Shown one piece after another: positions 44,084 through 51,874 of a stretch of 64,000 nucleotides of DNA. Numbering within the stretch: position 1 is the first letter of the stretch; every line of letters begins with the position of its first letter. A model generated the notes under the pieces. It saw only the letters and a list, made by a program, of their open reading frames with translations, was not told the DNA's origin and ran no database searches. The DNA comes from an uncultured Prevotellaceae bacterium (GTDB taxonomy: Bacteria > Bacteroidota > Bacteroidia > Bacteroidales > Bacteroidaceae). The position numbers and the translations under genes were made by a program. Location of the stretch: NCBI GenBank assembly GCA_900318115.1, contig ONJJ01000014.1, positions 1-64,000 of the forward strand, written 5' to 3'.

Positions 44084-45304
44084 ATGCGCAGACGTACCTC
44101 TTTCTCACTCTTTCTCCTGCTTGTCGCCTTCCAGGCCGGCGCTCAGGACTTGGCATCCCGCATGGCGTCCTCAGACTATCGGCTGGATTATGCTGCCACG
44201 CGCACGCTCTCCTTCGAGCTCGATAATATTTCGTTCTTCAAGGACAATGAATTCGAAGGCCAGCAGGCCCGTGGCTACTCCCTGCCGGGGTTGTGGCTGC
44301 AGCCCAAGTTGACCTATCAGCCGCTGGATGCCGTGCGCCTCGAGCTCGGACTTCATGCGCTCATCTTTGATGGTGCCAACAAATATCCTTGCTACGCCTA
44401 CCACGACATCGGCCGATGGAAGGGAAATCAGTATCAGAGCGGTGCTCACCTGTTGCCGTTTTTCCGCGCTCAGGCTCGGTTGGGGAAGGTGACGTTTGTG
44501 CTGGGAGACATCTTTGGCGGAGCCAACCACCGGGTGATGGAACCGTTGATGAATCCGGAACTTAATCTCACGCAAGACCCTGAAATGGGCTTCCAACTCA
44601 TTGCCGATCTGCCTCGCTGGCACCTGGATGCCTGGTTGAACTGGCAGAGCTATATCTTTGAGGAAGACACGCATCAGGAAGCTTTCACGGTTGGCTTTAA
44701 CCAGCGCGTACAATTAAATGACCCTCAAAGTACTATTGCCTGGTACATCCCCATCGACATCCTTGTGCAGCATCGCGGCGGTGAACAAGACACGACTTCC
44801 ATGGGTGTGCAGACAATCACCAATGGCGGAGTAGGGCTGGGAATGAAGTGGAAAACCGGCAGACGGGTGCTCCGCAGCCTGACTGCTGAGGCTGCCGTGC
44901 TGGGCTGCTGGCAGCAGAGTGGTCATCTCTGGCCTTTCAATACTGGGGTGGGCGGCTCCCTTTCGGTGTCGGCAGAATTCGCGAAAGACTTCCGCGCTTT
45001 CGCCAGCTTCTTTGCTGCCCGTGACTTCGTGTCGCTCTATGGCGCTCCGTTCTATTCCACACTCTCGCAGAAAGAGCCCGGTGCCCGCTTTTCGAGAATG
45101 TTAACTCCTCATGTGGGCGTCGAGTGGCATCATACTTTTGCGCGCCACTACACCTTGGGGTTGAAGGCAGATGTGTATCCGCTCGCTGCTGGTCGTCTGA
45201 CTCATGCCGACGGCCAGGTGGATGCGGCTGCCTTCTCGAACAATTTCTCGTTTGGCGTCTATATTCGCTGCAATCCCCGTTTCCTCTTGAAACGGTTCAG
45301 ATGA
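44084..45304 (+). CDS. Putative outer-membrane beta-barrel protein
   Basis: A 406-residue exported protein (signal peptide MRRRTSFSLFLLLVAFQAGAQ). The mature part is rich in alternating aromatic/hydrophobic strands and has about 14-16 candidate transmembrane strands (RLELGLHALIFDG, LGKVTFVLGDIF, HLDAWLNWQSYIFEED, GLGMKWKTGRRV, HYTLGLKADVYPLAAGRL). It ends in ...FSFGVYIRCNPRFLLKRFR without the usual terminal aromatic residue of a barrel. No family name is recognised; porin-like or carbohydrate-selective behaviour is possible. Its last 38 bp are duplicated downstream. Confidence 0.7.
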   Translation: MRRRTSFSLFLLLVAFQAGAQDLASRMASSDYRLDYAATRTLSFELDNISFFKDNEFEGQQARGYSLPGLWLQPKLTYQPLDAVRLELGLHALIFDGANKYPCYAYHDIGRWKGNQYQSGAHLLPFFRAQARLGKVTFVLGDIFGGANHRVMEPLMNPELNLTQDPEMGFQLIADLPRWHLDAWLNWQSYIFEEDTHQEAFTVGFNQRVQLNDPQSTIAWYIPIDILVQHRGGEQDTTSMGVQTITNGGVGLGMKWKTGRRVLRSLTAEAAVLGCWQQSGHLWPFNTGVGGSLSVSAEFAKDFRAFASFFAARDFVSLYGAPFYSTLSQKEPGARFSRMLTPHVGVEWHHTFARHYTLGLKADVYPLAAGRLTHADGQVDAAAFSNNFSFGVYIRCNPRFLLKRFR

Positions 45305-45356
45305 TATGAAATTCCGCAGCTGCAATCCCCGTTTCCTCCTGAAACGGTTCAGATGA
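45267..45356. repeat. 38-bp duplication of the outer-membrane gene's 3' end into the murB 3' end
   Basis: The sequence 45267-45304, which ends with the outer-membrane gene's stop codon, recurs at 45319-45356 with one substitution. The second copy supplies the murB stop codon (TGA at 45349-45351). Each copy contains a CCGTTTC/GAAACGG hairpin with a 5-nt loop that may act as a terminator. Confidence 0.85.
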
Positions 45357-46377
45357 AGTTGACTTCCGGGATGATGTTGATGGCGAAGCGTTGCTGTACG
45401 TCCGATTGAATCGTGCGGCAGAGTTGCTCGATGTCGCTACCGGTGGCTCCGCCGAGGTTCACCAGCACTAAGGCTTGCTTCTCATAGACGCCGGCGCGCC
45501 CCAGGGCCTTGCCCTTCCATCCGCATTGCTCAATCAGCCATCCGGCAGGTATTTTCACGTGGTCCGCGTCCACCTCGTAGTGCGGGACGTCGGGCCATTG
45601 GGCTGCAATTCGTTCGTAGTCAGCTCGCTGTACGATGGGGTTCGTGAAGAAACTGCCCGCGTTGCCCACCACTTTCGGGTCGGGTAGCTTGCTGTTGCGC
45701 AGGTCGATGATGAGCTTCCTGAGCTGGACGGCGTCCACCTGAGCTTCCTCCATGCCACTCTTCGCGAGGGCTTGGCGCAAGGCACCATAGCCGAGGTTGG
45801 GCTGGAACTTGTGCGAAAGCCGAAAATGGACGTGAGTGACGGCATAGCGGCCTCGCAGTTCCGTCTTGAAGATGCTGTGGCGGTAGGCATACTGGCATTC
45901 GGCGTTGCTGAAACGCCGTACCTCGCCACTTCGAAGGTCCACGGCTTCCACCAGCAGGATGAAGTCTTTGGCTTCAGCACCATAGGCGCCGATGTTCTGC
46001 ACGGCACTGGCTCCCACTTCGCCTGGAATAATCGACAGGTTCTCGAGTCCGAACCATCCCTTGCGAACGGCCAGTTCCACCCAGTCGTCCCATACCATAC
46101 CTGCGCCCACGCGCACGCTCACCTCTTCATCGTTGTCCTCCGTGATATGGAGGTCGAGGATGCGGCTGTGGAGCACCGTTCCGTCGAAGTCCTTCAGGAA
46201 CAGCAGGTTCGAGCCGCCTCCGATATGGAGTAGGGGAGAGCTGTCGCCGCGGAGGTTCCGCTGGCGGATGAAGTCTTGCAGCTCCTCCACGCTGTCGTAT
46301 TCCACGAAGTGGCGAGCCCGGGCTGCGATGCCGAATGTGTTGTGCTCAAGGAGCGAGCAGTTCTCTTGTGTCTTCAT
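45349..46377 (-). CDS. murB: UDP-N-acetylenolpyruvoylglucosamine reductase
   Basis: FAD-dependent second step of UDP-N-acetylmuramate synthesis. The 342-residue protein belongs to the type I (E. coli-like) class. It has the N-terminal NTFGIAARARHFVEY, the FAD-binding LHIGGGSNLLFLKDFDG, GLENLSIIPGEVGASAVQNIGAYGAE, YRHSIFK and NAGSFFTNPIV with the catalytic Ser, and ends at the glutamate segment INIIPEVNFI. Its 5' end is part of a local duplication: the codons for MKTQENC are copied just upstream as MKIQENC in a micro-ORF. The lipoprotein gene upstream is on the same strand, so murB is probably translated from a shared transcript. Confidence 0.97.
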   Translation of the reverse strand: MKTQENCSLLEHNTFGIAARARHFVEYDSVEELQDFIRQRNLRGDSSPLLHIGGGSNLLFLKDFDGTVLHSRILDLHITEDNDEEVSVRVGAGMVWDDWVELAVRKGWFGLENLSIIPGEVGASAVQNIGAYGAEAKDFILLVEAVDLRSGEVRRFSNAECQYAYRHSIFKTELRGRYAVTHVHFRLSHKFQPNLGYGALRQALAKSGMEEAQVDAVQLRKLIIDLRNSKLPDPKVVGNAGSFFTNPIVQRADYERIAAQWPDVPHYEVDADHVKIPAGWLIEQCGWKGKALGRAGVYEKQALVLVNLGGATGSDIEQLCRTIQSDVQQRFAINIIPEVNFI

Positions 46378-46407
46378 TTATAGTGGGCAGTTCTCTTGTA
46401 TCTTCAT
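46378..46407 (-). CDS. Micro-ORF MKIQENCPL directly ahead of murB
   Basis: Ten codons (ATG...TAA) whose stop abuts the murB ATG. The first seven codons nearly repeat the murB start (MKTQENC), so it arose by duplicating the murB 5' end. Translation is plausible through coupling but not shown. Confidence 0.45.
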   Translation of the reverse strand: MKIQENCPL

Positions 46408-46489
46408 TTATCTGCTTACCAGCTTCATTTCCTATTTATCTGCTTACCAGCTTCATTTCCTATTTATCTGCTTACCAGCTTCATTCCTT
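46406..46489 (-). repeat. 28-bp tandem repeat, each unit a start-stop micro-ORF
   Basis: Three units (46406-46433, 46434-46461, 46462-46489). On the minus strand each contains AGGAA or AAGGA, then ATG AAG CTG GTA AGC AGA TAA (MKLVSR, stop). The micro-ORFs occupy 46464-46484, 46436-46456 and 46408-46428; the last stop abuts the MKIQENCPL frame. The first repeat overlaps the stop codon of the upstream lipoprotein gene. Confidence 0.85.
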
Positions 46490-47360
46490 AATTCTCGAAC
46501 TCCGTCAGCCGCCATCTGCCTCCGCCGTCGCGGTGGAAGACGAACAGATTCTGCATGCTGTCGCTGAAGCCGCGCATCTGCATCACCACTCGGTTGGGGT
46601 TGTGGAACTGCTGGCCGTAGTTGATGTTGACCAGCACGGCTTGAGGCATCTCGGGAGCAAACTCGAACCACTGATCCACATCGATGGTGCCTTGCACCAT
46701 GCCTTCCTCGGTGTCCTCGCTGGCCATGGAGAAACGCAGCGGGTCGTGGACGTGGCGGCGCTGGAAGACGCTGTCCGTGGCAAACTCGCGGTAGAAGTCG
46801 ATGAAGTTGGTCAGTTCGTAGTCGTCCAAGGGCACAGAGCGCTGGGCGGTTAGCATCCATTGGCCATTCAGGCTGTCGCGCTCGAAGTAGAAGACCTCCA
46901 CCAGACGGCTGTGCAGATAGATGTGCTCCACGCGTGCCTCGTTCTGCATCTCGTTGCTCATCTCCATTTGGCGGTGCCCGTTCCAGAGTACGGTGCAGAA
47001 ATCCTGCCCCAGCGACATTGAATGGTGCTGCCACTGGCGGCGCTCTATCTCATGGCGGTCGCCGTTGGCCTCCGTTACGGGTAAGGGAAAGCGCACGCGG
47101 TGGCGCTGGAATCGGTTGCTGTGGTCGAAAAGAAAGAGAAAATCGTCGAACAGCTCGTCCGCCGAAGTAGGCAGTGGCTCGTCTGCCAGTTCCTCATCAA
47201 GCAGCAGCGTGTCCGCTTCTGCCAACAGCGAGTCCTCCTGCTCGTCGGTCAGCGCAGGCGGCGCTTCCGGAGCGAGGGCTTCCTGTTCTTGTTTCTGCTT
47301 GATGCAAGCCGCAACGAATAGGCTGCCAAAAAGAGCCCAAAGGACCCATTTCTGTTTCAT
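46488..47360 (-). CDS. DUF4348 lipoprotein
   Basis: A 290-residue predicted lipoprotein; the start at 47360 places the lipobox VAAC near residue 19. An acidic, low-complexity segment (ALTDEQEDSLLAEADTLLLDEELADEP) is followed by the conserved domain from about residue 68 (DELFDDFLFLFDHSNRFQRHRVRFPLPV ... LTNFIDFYREFATDSVFQRRHV), matching the Bacteroidota DUF4348 family of unknown function. It probably sits at the outer membrane. It precedes murB on the same strand with only the micro-ORF repeat array between, and is divergent from pheS. Confidence 0.88.
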   Translation of the reverse strand: MKQKWVLWALFGSLFVAACIKQKQEQEALAPEAPPALTDEQEDSLLAEADTLLLDEELADEPLPTSADELFDDFLFLFDHSNRFQRHRVRFPLPVTEANGDRHEIERRQWQHHSMSLGQDFCTVLWNGHRQMEMSNEMQNEARVEHIYLHSRLVEVFYFERDSLNGQWMLTAQRSVPLDDYELTNFIDFYREFATDSVFQRRHVHDPLRFSMASEDTEEGMVQGTIDVDQWFEFAPEMPQAVLVNINYGQQFHNPNRVVMQMRGFSDSMQNLFVFHRDGGGRWRLTEFEN

Positions 47361-47399
47361 TTTTGCAGTGCTTTTTCTTTCCTTTTTGATAAAATCGCG

Positions 47400-47407
47400 C
47401 AAAAATA
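47400..47407 (-). promoter_or_regulatory. -7 box of the DUF4348-murB unit
   Basis: Minus-strand TATTTTTG, 40 bp upstream of the lipoprotein start. Confidence 0.55.
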
Positions 47408-47451
47408 CGCTTTTCTTTCCATTCAACGTGCATTTTTCGGCAGAAAATCGT

Positions 47452-47459
47452 TACCTTTG
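47452..47459 (+). promoter_or_regulatory. -7 box of pheS
   Basis: TACCTTTG, 40 bp upstream of the pheS ATG. Confidence 0.6.
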
Positions 47460-47498
47460 CGCAGTTTTTGAAGATAAATCAATAGAAACTCACGAAAT

Positions 47499-48518
47499 AT
47501 GCTCGAAAAAATCAAGCAACTGCTCGAAGAAATCAATGCCCTGACGGCCGCTACTCCTGAGGAGGCAGAAGCCCTGCGCATTAAGTATCTTAGCAAGAAA
47601 GGTGAAGTCAGCCGACTCATGGATGACTTCCGTTCCGTGCCGGCCGAGATGAAGAAGGAAGTCGGCATGCGAATCAATGAACTCAAGACGCGCGCCACCG
47701 AGCGCATCAACGAACTCAAGGCAGCCGCTGCCGCTAAGGAAACGGTGGCGGACGATGTCGATCTGACGCGCACGCCGTACCCCATCCCCCTGGGAACGCG
47801 CCATCCGCTGTCCCTCGTCAAGAACGAGATCGTGGACATCTTCTCCCGACTGGGCTTCACCCTCGCCGAGGGACCCGAGGTCGAAGACGACTGGCACGTT
47901 TACAGCTCCATGAACTTCGCCGACGACCATCCTGCGCGCGATATGCAGGACACCTTCTTCGTTGAAGCACACCCCGACATCATCCTGCGAAGCCACACCA
48001 GCAGCGTCCAGGCGCGCGTCATGGAAAAGCAGCAACCGCCCATCCGAGTAATCTGCCCGGGACGCGTCTATCGCAACGAAGCCGTCAGTGCACGTGCCCA
48101 TTGCTTCTTCCATCAGGTCGAAGGACTCTACATCGACAAGAACGTCAGCTTCAAGGACTTGAAGCAGGTGCTCCTGCTCTTTGCCCAGGAGATGTTCGGA
48201 CCCGACACCAAGATCCGACTGCGCCCCAGCTACTTCCCCTTCACCGAGCCTTCGGCTGAGATGGACGTCAGCTGCACCATCTGCGGAGGCAAGGGATGCT
48301 CCATGTGCAAGGGCTCTGGCTGGCTCGAGATTCTCGGCTGCGGTATGGTGGATCCTGCTGTGCTCGACGCCAACGGCATCGACAGCACTCAGTACACCGG
48401 CTACGCATTCGGCATGGGCATCGAGCGCATTGCCAACCTCAAGTATCAGGTGAAGGACCTCCGCCTCTTCTCCGAGAACGACGTCCGCTTCCTCGAAGAA
48501 TTCACGGCCGCCAACTGA
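47499..48518 (+). CDS. pheS: Phenylalanine--tRNA ligase alpha subunit
   Basis: Catalytic subunit that charges tRNA-Phe; the beta subunit gene (pheT) is not in the window. The 339-residue protein has the N-terminal coiled coil, then class-II motif 2 (ICPGRVYRNEAVSARAHCFFHQVEGLYID), FRPSYFPFTEPSAEMDV-like motif (RLRPSYFPFTEPSAEMDVSC) and motif 3 GYAFGMGIERIANLKYQV. A four-cysteine cluster (CTICGGKGCSMCKGSGW) is inserted after motif 2, a feature of Bacteroidota enzymes. The stop overlaps the ATG of the ABC gene downstream. Confidence 0.98.
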   Translation: MLEKIKQLLEEINALTAATPEEAEALRIKYLSKKGEVSRLMDDFRSVPAEMKKEVGMRINELKTRATERINELKAAAAAKETVADDVDLTRTPYPIPLGTRHPLSLVKNEIVDIFSRLGFTLAEGPEVEDDWHVYSSMNFADDHPARDMQDTFFVEAHPDIILRSHTSSVQARVMEKQQPPIRVICPGRVYRNEAVSARAHCFFHQVEGLYIDKNVSFKDLKQVLLLFAQEMFGPDTKIRLRPSYFPFTEPSAEMDVSCTICGGKGCSMCKGSGWLEILGCGMVDPAVLDANGIDSTQYTGYAFGMGIERIANLKYQVKDLRLFSENDVRFLEEFTAAN

Positions 48519-49141
48519 TGATTGCCGTCCGCTCTGCTTCCATCGCCTTTGGCGACCGCGTACTCTTTAGTGACCTCGACCTCGATGTGGGCCGGGGTCA
48601 GTTCGTTGGCCTCGCGGGAGAGAGCGGTCGCGGCAAGACATCGCTGCTGCGTGCCCTGATGGGCTTTGTGCCGCTGGCGGCAGGGTCTGTAGAGATTTGC
48701 GGGCTCCCGCTGGATGTCCATCATGTTGCAGCCATCCGCCGGCAGGTGTCCTATGTTCCCCAGGAACTGCAGCCCCCGGCAGCCACTGGTGCAGACCTCA
48801 TTCGCCTGACCCACGGATTGGAGATTAATGTCTCTCTGGATGGCAGCAACTCCCTGGCGTCCATCATGAAGTCGCTGGGGCTGGAGGCCAGCTTGCTGGA
48901 ACTCTCTGCTGCCAAACTCTCTGGCGGTCAGCGCCAGCGCCTCCTCCTGGCTGCTGCTCTGGCTTTGCACAAGCCCCTTTTGCTCCTTGACGAGCCGACC
49001 TCTGCCCTCGATGAGGAGAGCACACAGCGCGTGGCACTCTCCTTGCTGCGGGTCTGCCACGAGGAAGGCTGTGCGGCCCTCGCCGTAAGCCACAATCCAT
49101 CCCTCCTGGCTTTCTGCGATAAGGTCATCACCATCGCCTGA
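48518..49141 (+). CDS. fetA: ABC transporter ATP-binding protein, FetA-like
   Basis: A 207-residue ATPase with Walker A GESGRGKTSLLRA near residue 34, Q-loop SYVPQEL, the signature LSGGQRQRLLLAAAL near 136, Walker B LLLLDEPTSALDEES and the switch histidine AVSHNPS. Its size and sequence style fit FetA/YbbL, the ATPase of the UPF0014 iron-export family. The FetB-like permease lies 2.7 kb downstream on the same strand beyond two polyamine genes, which supports this assignment. Its ATG overlaps the pheS stop codon (TGATG), so it is coupled to pheS. Confidence 0.8.
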   Translation: MIAVRSASIAFGDRVLFSDLDLDVGRGQFVGLAGESGRGKTSLLRALMGFVPLAAGSVEICGLPLDVHHVAAIRRQVSYVPQELQPPAATGADLIRLTHGLEINVSLDGSNSLASIMKSLGLEASLLELSAAKLSGGQRQRLLLAAALALHKPLLLLDEPTSALDEESTQRVALSLLRVCHEEGCAALAVSHNPSLLAFCDKVITIA

Positions 49142-49156
49142 CATCCCGCCTCCGTT

Positions 49157-49230
49157 TCTCCGCCCTTCGTCCTCCGCCCTCCGTCTTTCGCCCTTCGTCC
49201 TCCGTCCTTCGCCCTTCGTCTTTCGTTCCT
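49157..49230 (+). repeat. Pyrimidine-rich heptamer array
   Basis: About ten degenerate copies of CCTTCGT/CCTCCGT/CTTTCGC in a seven-base phase fill the gap between the ABC gene and the amidase gene. Confidence 0.8.
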
Positions 49231-49267
49231 CATTTCCTTTTTCTCATAAATTAATCCCCAACATCCC

Positions 49268-50143
49268 ATGCTCACCGCCCTCATCCAGCAATCCTGCACA
49301 CCCTCTGTGGAAGACAACCGTTCGCGTCTGGCCGCCTCCATTGCTGAGGTCGCAGCCCTTGGTGCCCGTCTCGTCGTCTTGCAGGAGTTGCACAACACAC
49401 CCTACTTCTGCCAGGTGGAGTCCGTCGACAACTTCGACCTCGCCGAGCCCATACCAGGTCCCTCTACCTCTTTCTTTAGTGCGTGTGCGCGCGAGAACAA
49501 CGTAGTCCTCGTCACCAGCCTCTTCGAACGCAGGGCGCCCGGGCTCTACCACAATTCAGCCGTCGTCTTCGAGCACGATGGCACCATTGCCGGCATCTAT
49601 CGCAAGAACCACATCCCCGATGATCCTGCCTACTACGAGAAGTTCTACTTCACGCCCGGCGATCTCGGATTCCGTCCCATTCAGACGAGTGTCGGCTCTC
49701 TGGGCGTGCAGGTCTGTTGGGACCAGTGGTACCCCGAGGGAGCACGGCTGATGGCCTTGGCTGGGGCTGACATCTTGATCTATCCTACAGCCATCGGCTT
49801 TGAGAGCAGCGACACCCCAGAGGAGCAGGCACGTCAGCGTCAGGCATGGCAACTCGTGCAGCGCGGTCATGCCGTGGCCAACGGACTTCCTGTCGTTGCC
49901 GTGAATAGGGTAGGGCACGAGCCCGATCCCAGCGGTCAGACGCGTGGCATCCAGTTCTGGGGAACCAGCTTTGTGGCAGGGCCGCAGGGCGAAATCCTTG
50001 CCGAGGCCTCGCAGACAGAACCCGAGAACCTCCTCGTGGACATCGATCTCCAGCGTTCCGAGCAGGTGCGTCGCTGGTGGCCCTTCCTCCGTGACCGCCG
50101 CATCGACGCCTATCAGGACCTCTCCCTCCGCTTCCGAGATTAA
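49268..50143 (+). CDS. aguB: N-carbamoylputrescine amidase
   Basis: Hydrolyses N-carbamoylputrescine to putrescine, CO2 and ammonia, the last step of the agmatine route. The 291-residue nitrilase-family protein shows the catalytic triad in order: Glu in LQELHNTPYF, Lys in YRKNHIPDDPAYYEKFYF and Cys in VQVCWDQWYPEGAR near residue 147. The agmatine deiminase gene that makes its substrate follows 216 bp downstream. The pairing makes the substrate assignment firm. Confidence 0.95.
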   Translation: MLTALIQQSCTPSVEDNRSRLAASIAEVAALGARLVVLQELHNTPYFCQVESVDNFDLAEPIPGPSTSFFSACARENNVVLVTSLFERRAPGLYHNSAVVFEHDGTIAGIYRKNHIPDDPAYYEKFYFTPGDLGFRPIQTSVGSLGVQVCWDQWYPEGARLMALAGADILIYPTAIGFESSDTPEEQARQRQAWQLVQRGHAVANGLPVVAVNRVGHEPDPSGQTRGIQFWGTSFVAGPQGEILAEASQTEPENLLVDIDLQRSEQVRRWWPFLRDRRIDAYQDLSLRFRD

Positions 50144-50202
50144 CCTCCGCCTCCCCGCTTCCCCCTTGCCCTCGCTTCCCCCTTCCCTCCGCTTTCCTCT
50201 TG

Positions 50203-50302
50203 CCCTCCGCTGTCCCCTTGCCCCCGCTTCTGTAATTGACATCTCCTTCCCTCCGCTGTCCCCTTGGCCCCGCTTCCGTAATTGACATCTCCTTCCCTCC
50301 GC
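50203..50302 (+). repeat. 46-bp tandem repeat
   Basis: Two adjacent 46-bp units (50203-50248, 50249-50294) differing at two positions and a short third start. Each begins CCCTCCGCTGTCCCC and contains GTAATTGACATCTCC. Degenerate CCCTCCGCT-like pieces continue upstream to about 50145. Confidence 0.85.
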
Positions 50303-50359
50303 CTCGCGTTTCTCCCTCACTGTGTTCGGCGGTTTTCCCGCCGAAAAAAATCTTCTTCC

Positions 50360-51763
50360 ATGCCCCTCCACTACACCCCCACAACTCCCTCTATCAGCGA
50401 CCTCACGCTGCATCTCGAACTTCCCGAGCTCCCCAAGACCGAGGAAGCAGCTCTGCGCGACACCTTCTTCCCCGCTGAGTGGCACCCTCAAAGCGGGGTG
50501 CAGCTCACCTGGCCTCATGCAGCCACGGACTGGGCCCCCATCCTCAGTGAGGTTGACGACTGCTTCGTGCGCATCGCCTTCGAAATCCTGAACCACGACG
50601 AACGACTGCTCATCGTCACTCCCGAGCCCGACCGCATCAGCGCCCTCCTCGCAGAACGTCTGCCTGCCCGCCTCCTCCCTGCCGTCCGCTATTTCGAATG
50701 TCCCACCAACGACACCTGGGCTCGCGACCATGCCTTCCTCACCCTCGTCTCTCCCGAAGGTCCCCTCCTCCTTGATTTCCAGTTCAATGGCTGGGGCAAT
50801 AAGTTCCCCTCCGACCTCGACAATCAAATCTGCCGCCACCTCGCCTCTCCCTCCATATCTTCCCCCTCCTCCTCGTCCTCTTCTGCCTCCTCCTCGTCCT
50901 CTTCTGCCTCCCCCTCGTCCTCTTCTTCCGTGCCCTCTTCCGCCTCCCCCTCTTCTGCCGTGCACTCCTCCTCGTCCTCCCCCTCTTCTGCCGTGCCCTC
51001 CTCCGCCGCCTCGTCCTCTTCTGCCGTGCCCTCCTCGCCCTCCTCTTCCCCCTCTTCTCCCCGGTTGGGTGCCGCGCGTATTCGCGCGGATCATCCTTCT
51101 TCCCCCCTTCGCGGCCGCTATGTTCCCCATTTAGACTTCGTCTTCGAAGGCGGCAGCATCGAGAGCGACGGACGTGGCACCCTGCTGACCACCAGTCAGT
51201 GTCTCCTTTCTCCCCAGCGCAACCCGGGCCTCACTCGTCAGGAAATCGAGCAGCGCCTCCTCCAATACTTCCGCGCTCGGCGCGTCCTCTGGCTGGATCA
51301 CGGCTACCTCGCAGGCGACGACACCGACAGCCACATCGATACCCTTGCCCGCCTGGCCCCCTCCGACACCATCCTCTACGTCCAATGCACCGACCCTTCC
51401 GACGAACACTACGAAGCACTTCAGGCTATGGAAGCCCAGCTCCGCACCTTCTGCGTGCTCGGCGCTGCCGGAAGCGAAGGCGAAGCAGAGCACTACCGTC
51501 TGCTCCCCCTGCCGATGCCGGCGCCCATCTATGACCCCGACGATGGCCATCGCCTCCCTGCCACCTACGCCAACTTCCTCATTCTCAACTCTGCAGTCCT
51601 CCTGCCCACCTACGGCCAACCCGCCAACGACGAACTCGCTCGCCGCCAGCTCCAGCGCGCCTTCCCCCGCCACGACATCGTCCCCGTCGATTGCCGCATC
51701 CTTATCCGTCAGCACGGCTCGCTCCACTGCTCCACCATGCAATACCCCGTCGGAGTCCTTTAG
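50360..51763 (+). CDS. aguA: Agmatine deiminase with serine-rich insertion
   Basis: Converts agmatine to N-carbamoylputrescine. Motifs of the peptidyl-arginine-deiminase fold are all present: FFPAEWHPQSGVQLTWPHAATDW, NDTWARDHAFLTL, LDFVFEGGSIESDGRGTLLTT, HGYLAGDDTDSHIDTLARLAP and the catalytic Cys in SLHCSTMQYP near the end. At 467 residues it is about 100 longer than usual. The excess is a run of some 72 residues made almost only of Ser, Pro, Ala and Val (about 162-233), placed between the NKFPSDLDNQICRHLA segment and the conserved PHLDF strand. The frame is preserved on both sides, so the enzyme may still be active. Confidence 0.93.
   Translation: MPLHYTPTTPSISDLTLHLELPELPKTEEAALRDTFFPAEWHPQSGVQLTWPHAATDWAPILSEVDDCFVRIAFEILNHDERLLIVTPEPDRISALLAERLPARLLPAVRYFECPTNDTWARDHAFLTLVSPEGPLLLDFQFNGWGNKFPSDLDNQICRHLASPSISSPSSSSSSASSSSSSASPSSSSSVPSSASPSSAVHSSSSSPSSAVPSSAASSSSAVPSSPSSSPSSPRLGAARIRADHPSSPLRGRYVPHLDFVFEGGSIESDGRGTLLTTSQCLLSPQRNPGLTRQEIEQRLLQYFRARRVLWLDHGYLAGDDTDSHIDTLARLAPSDTILYVQCTDPSDEHYEALQAMEAQLRTFCVLGAAGSEGEAEHYRLLPLPMPAPIYDPDDGHRLPATYANFLILNSAVLLPTYGQPANDELARRQLQRAFPRHDIVPVDCRILIRQHGSLHCSTMQYPVGVL
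50844..51060 (+). repeat. TCC/TCT-rich low-complexity insert inside aguA
   Basis: About 217 bp of degenerate CCCTCCTCC/TCTTCTGCC repeats coding the serine-rich segment. The composition resembles the noncoding pyrimidine-rich arrays that flank this gene. Confidence 0.85.
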
Positions 51764-51874
51764 CCCTTCAAGCTCCCCACGCTCAACTCTCTCTTCCCCC
51801 TCGGCTCCCGCTGGCTCGTTTGTTCCTTCAAGAATCATCACCTCTCAATCCTCAACCTCTCCGCCCTGCACTCC

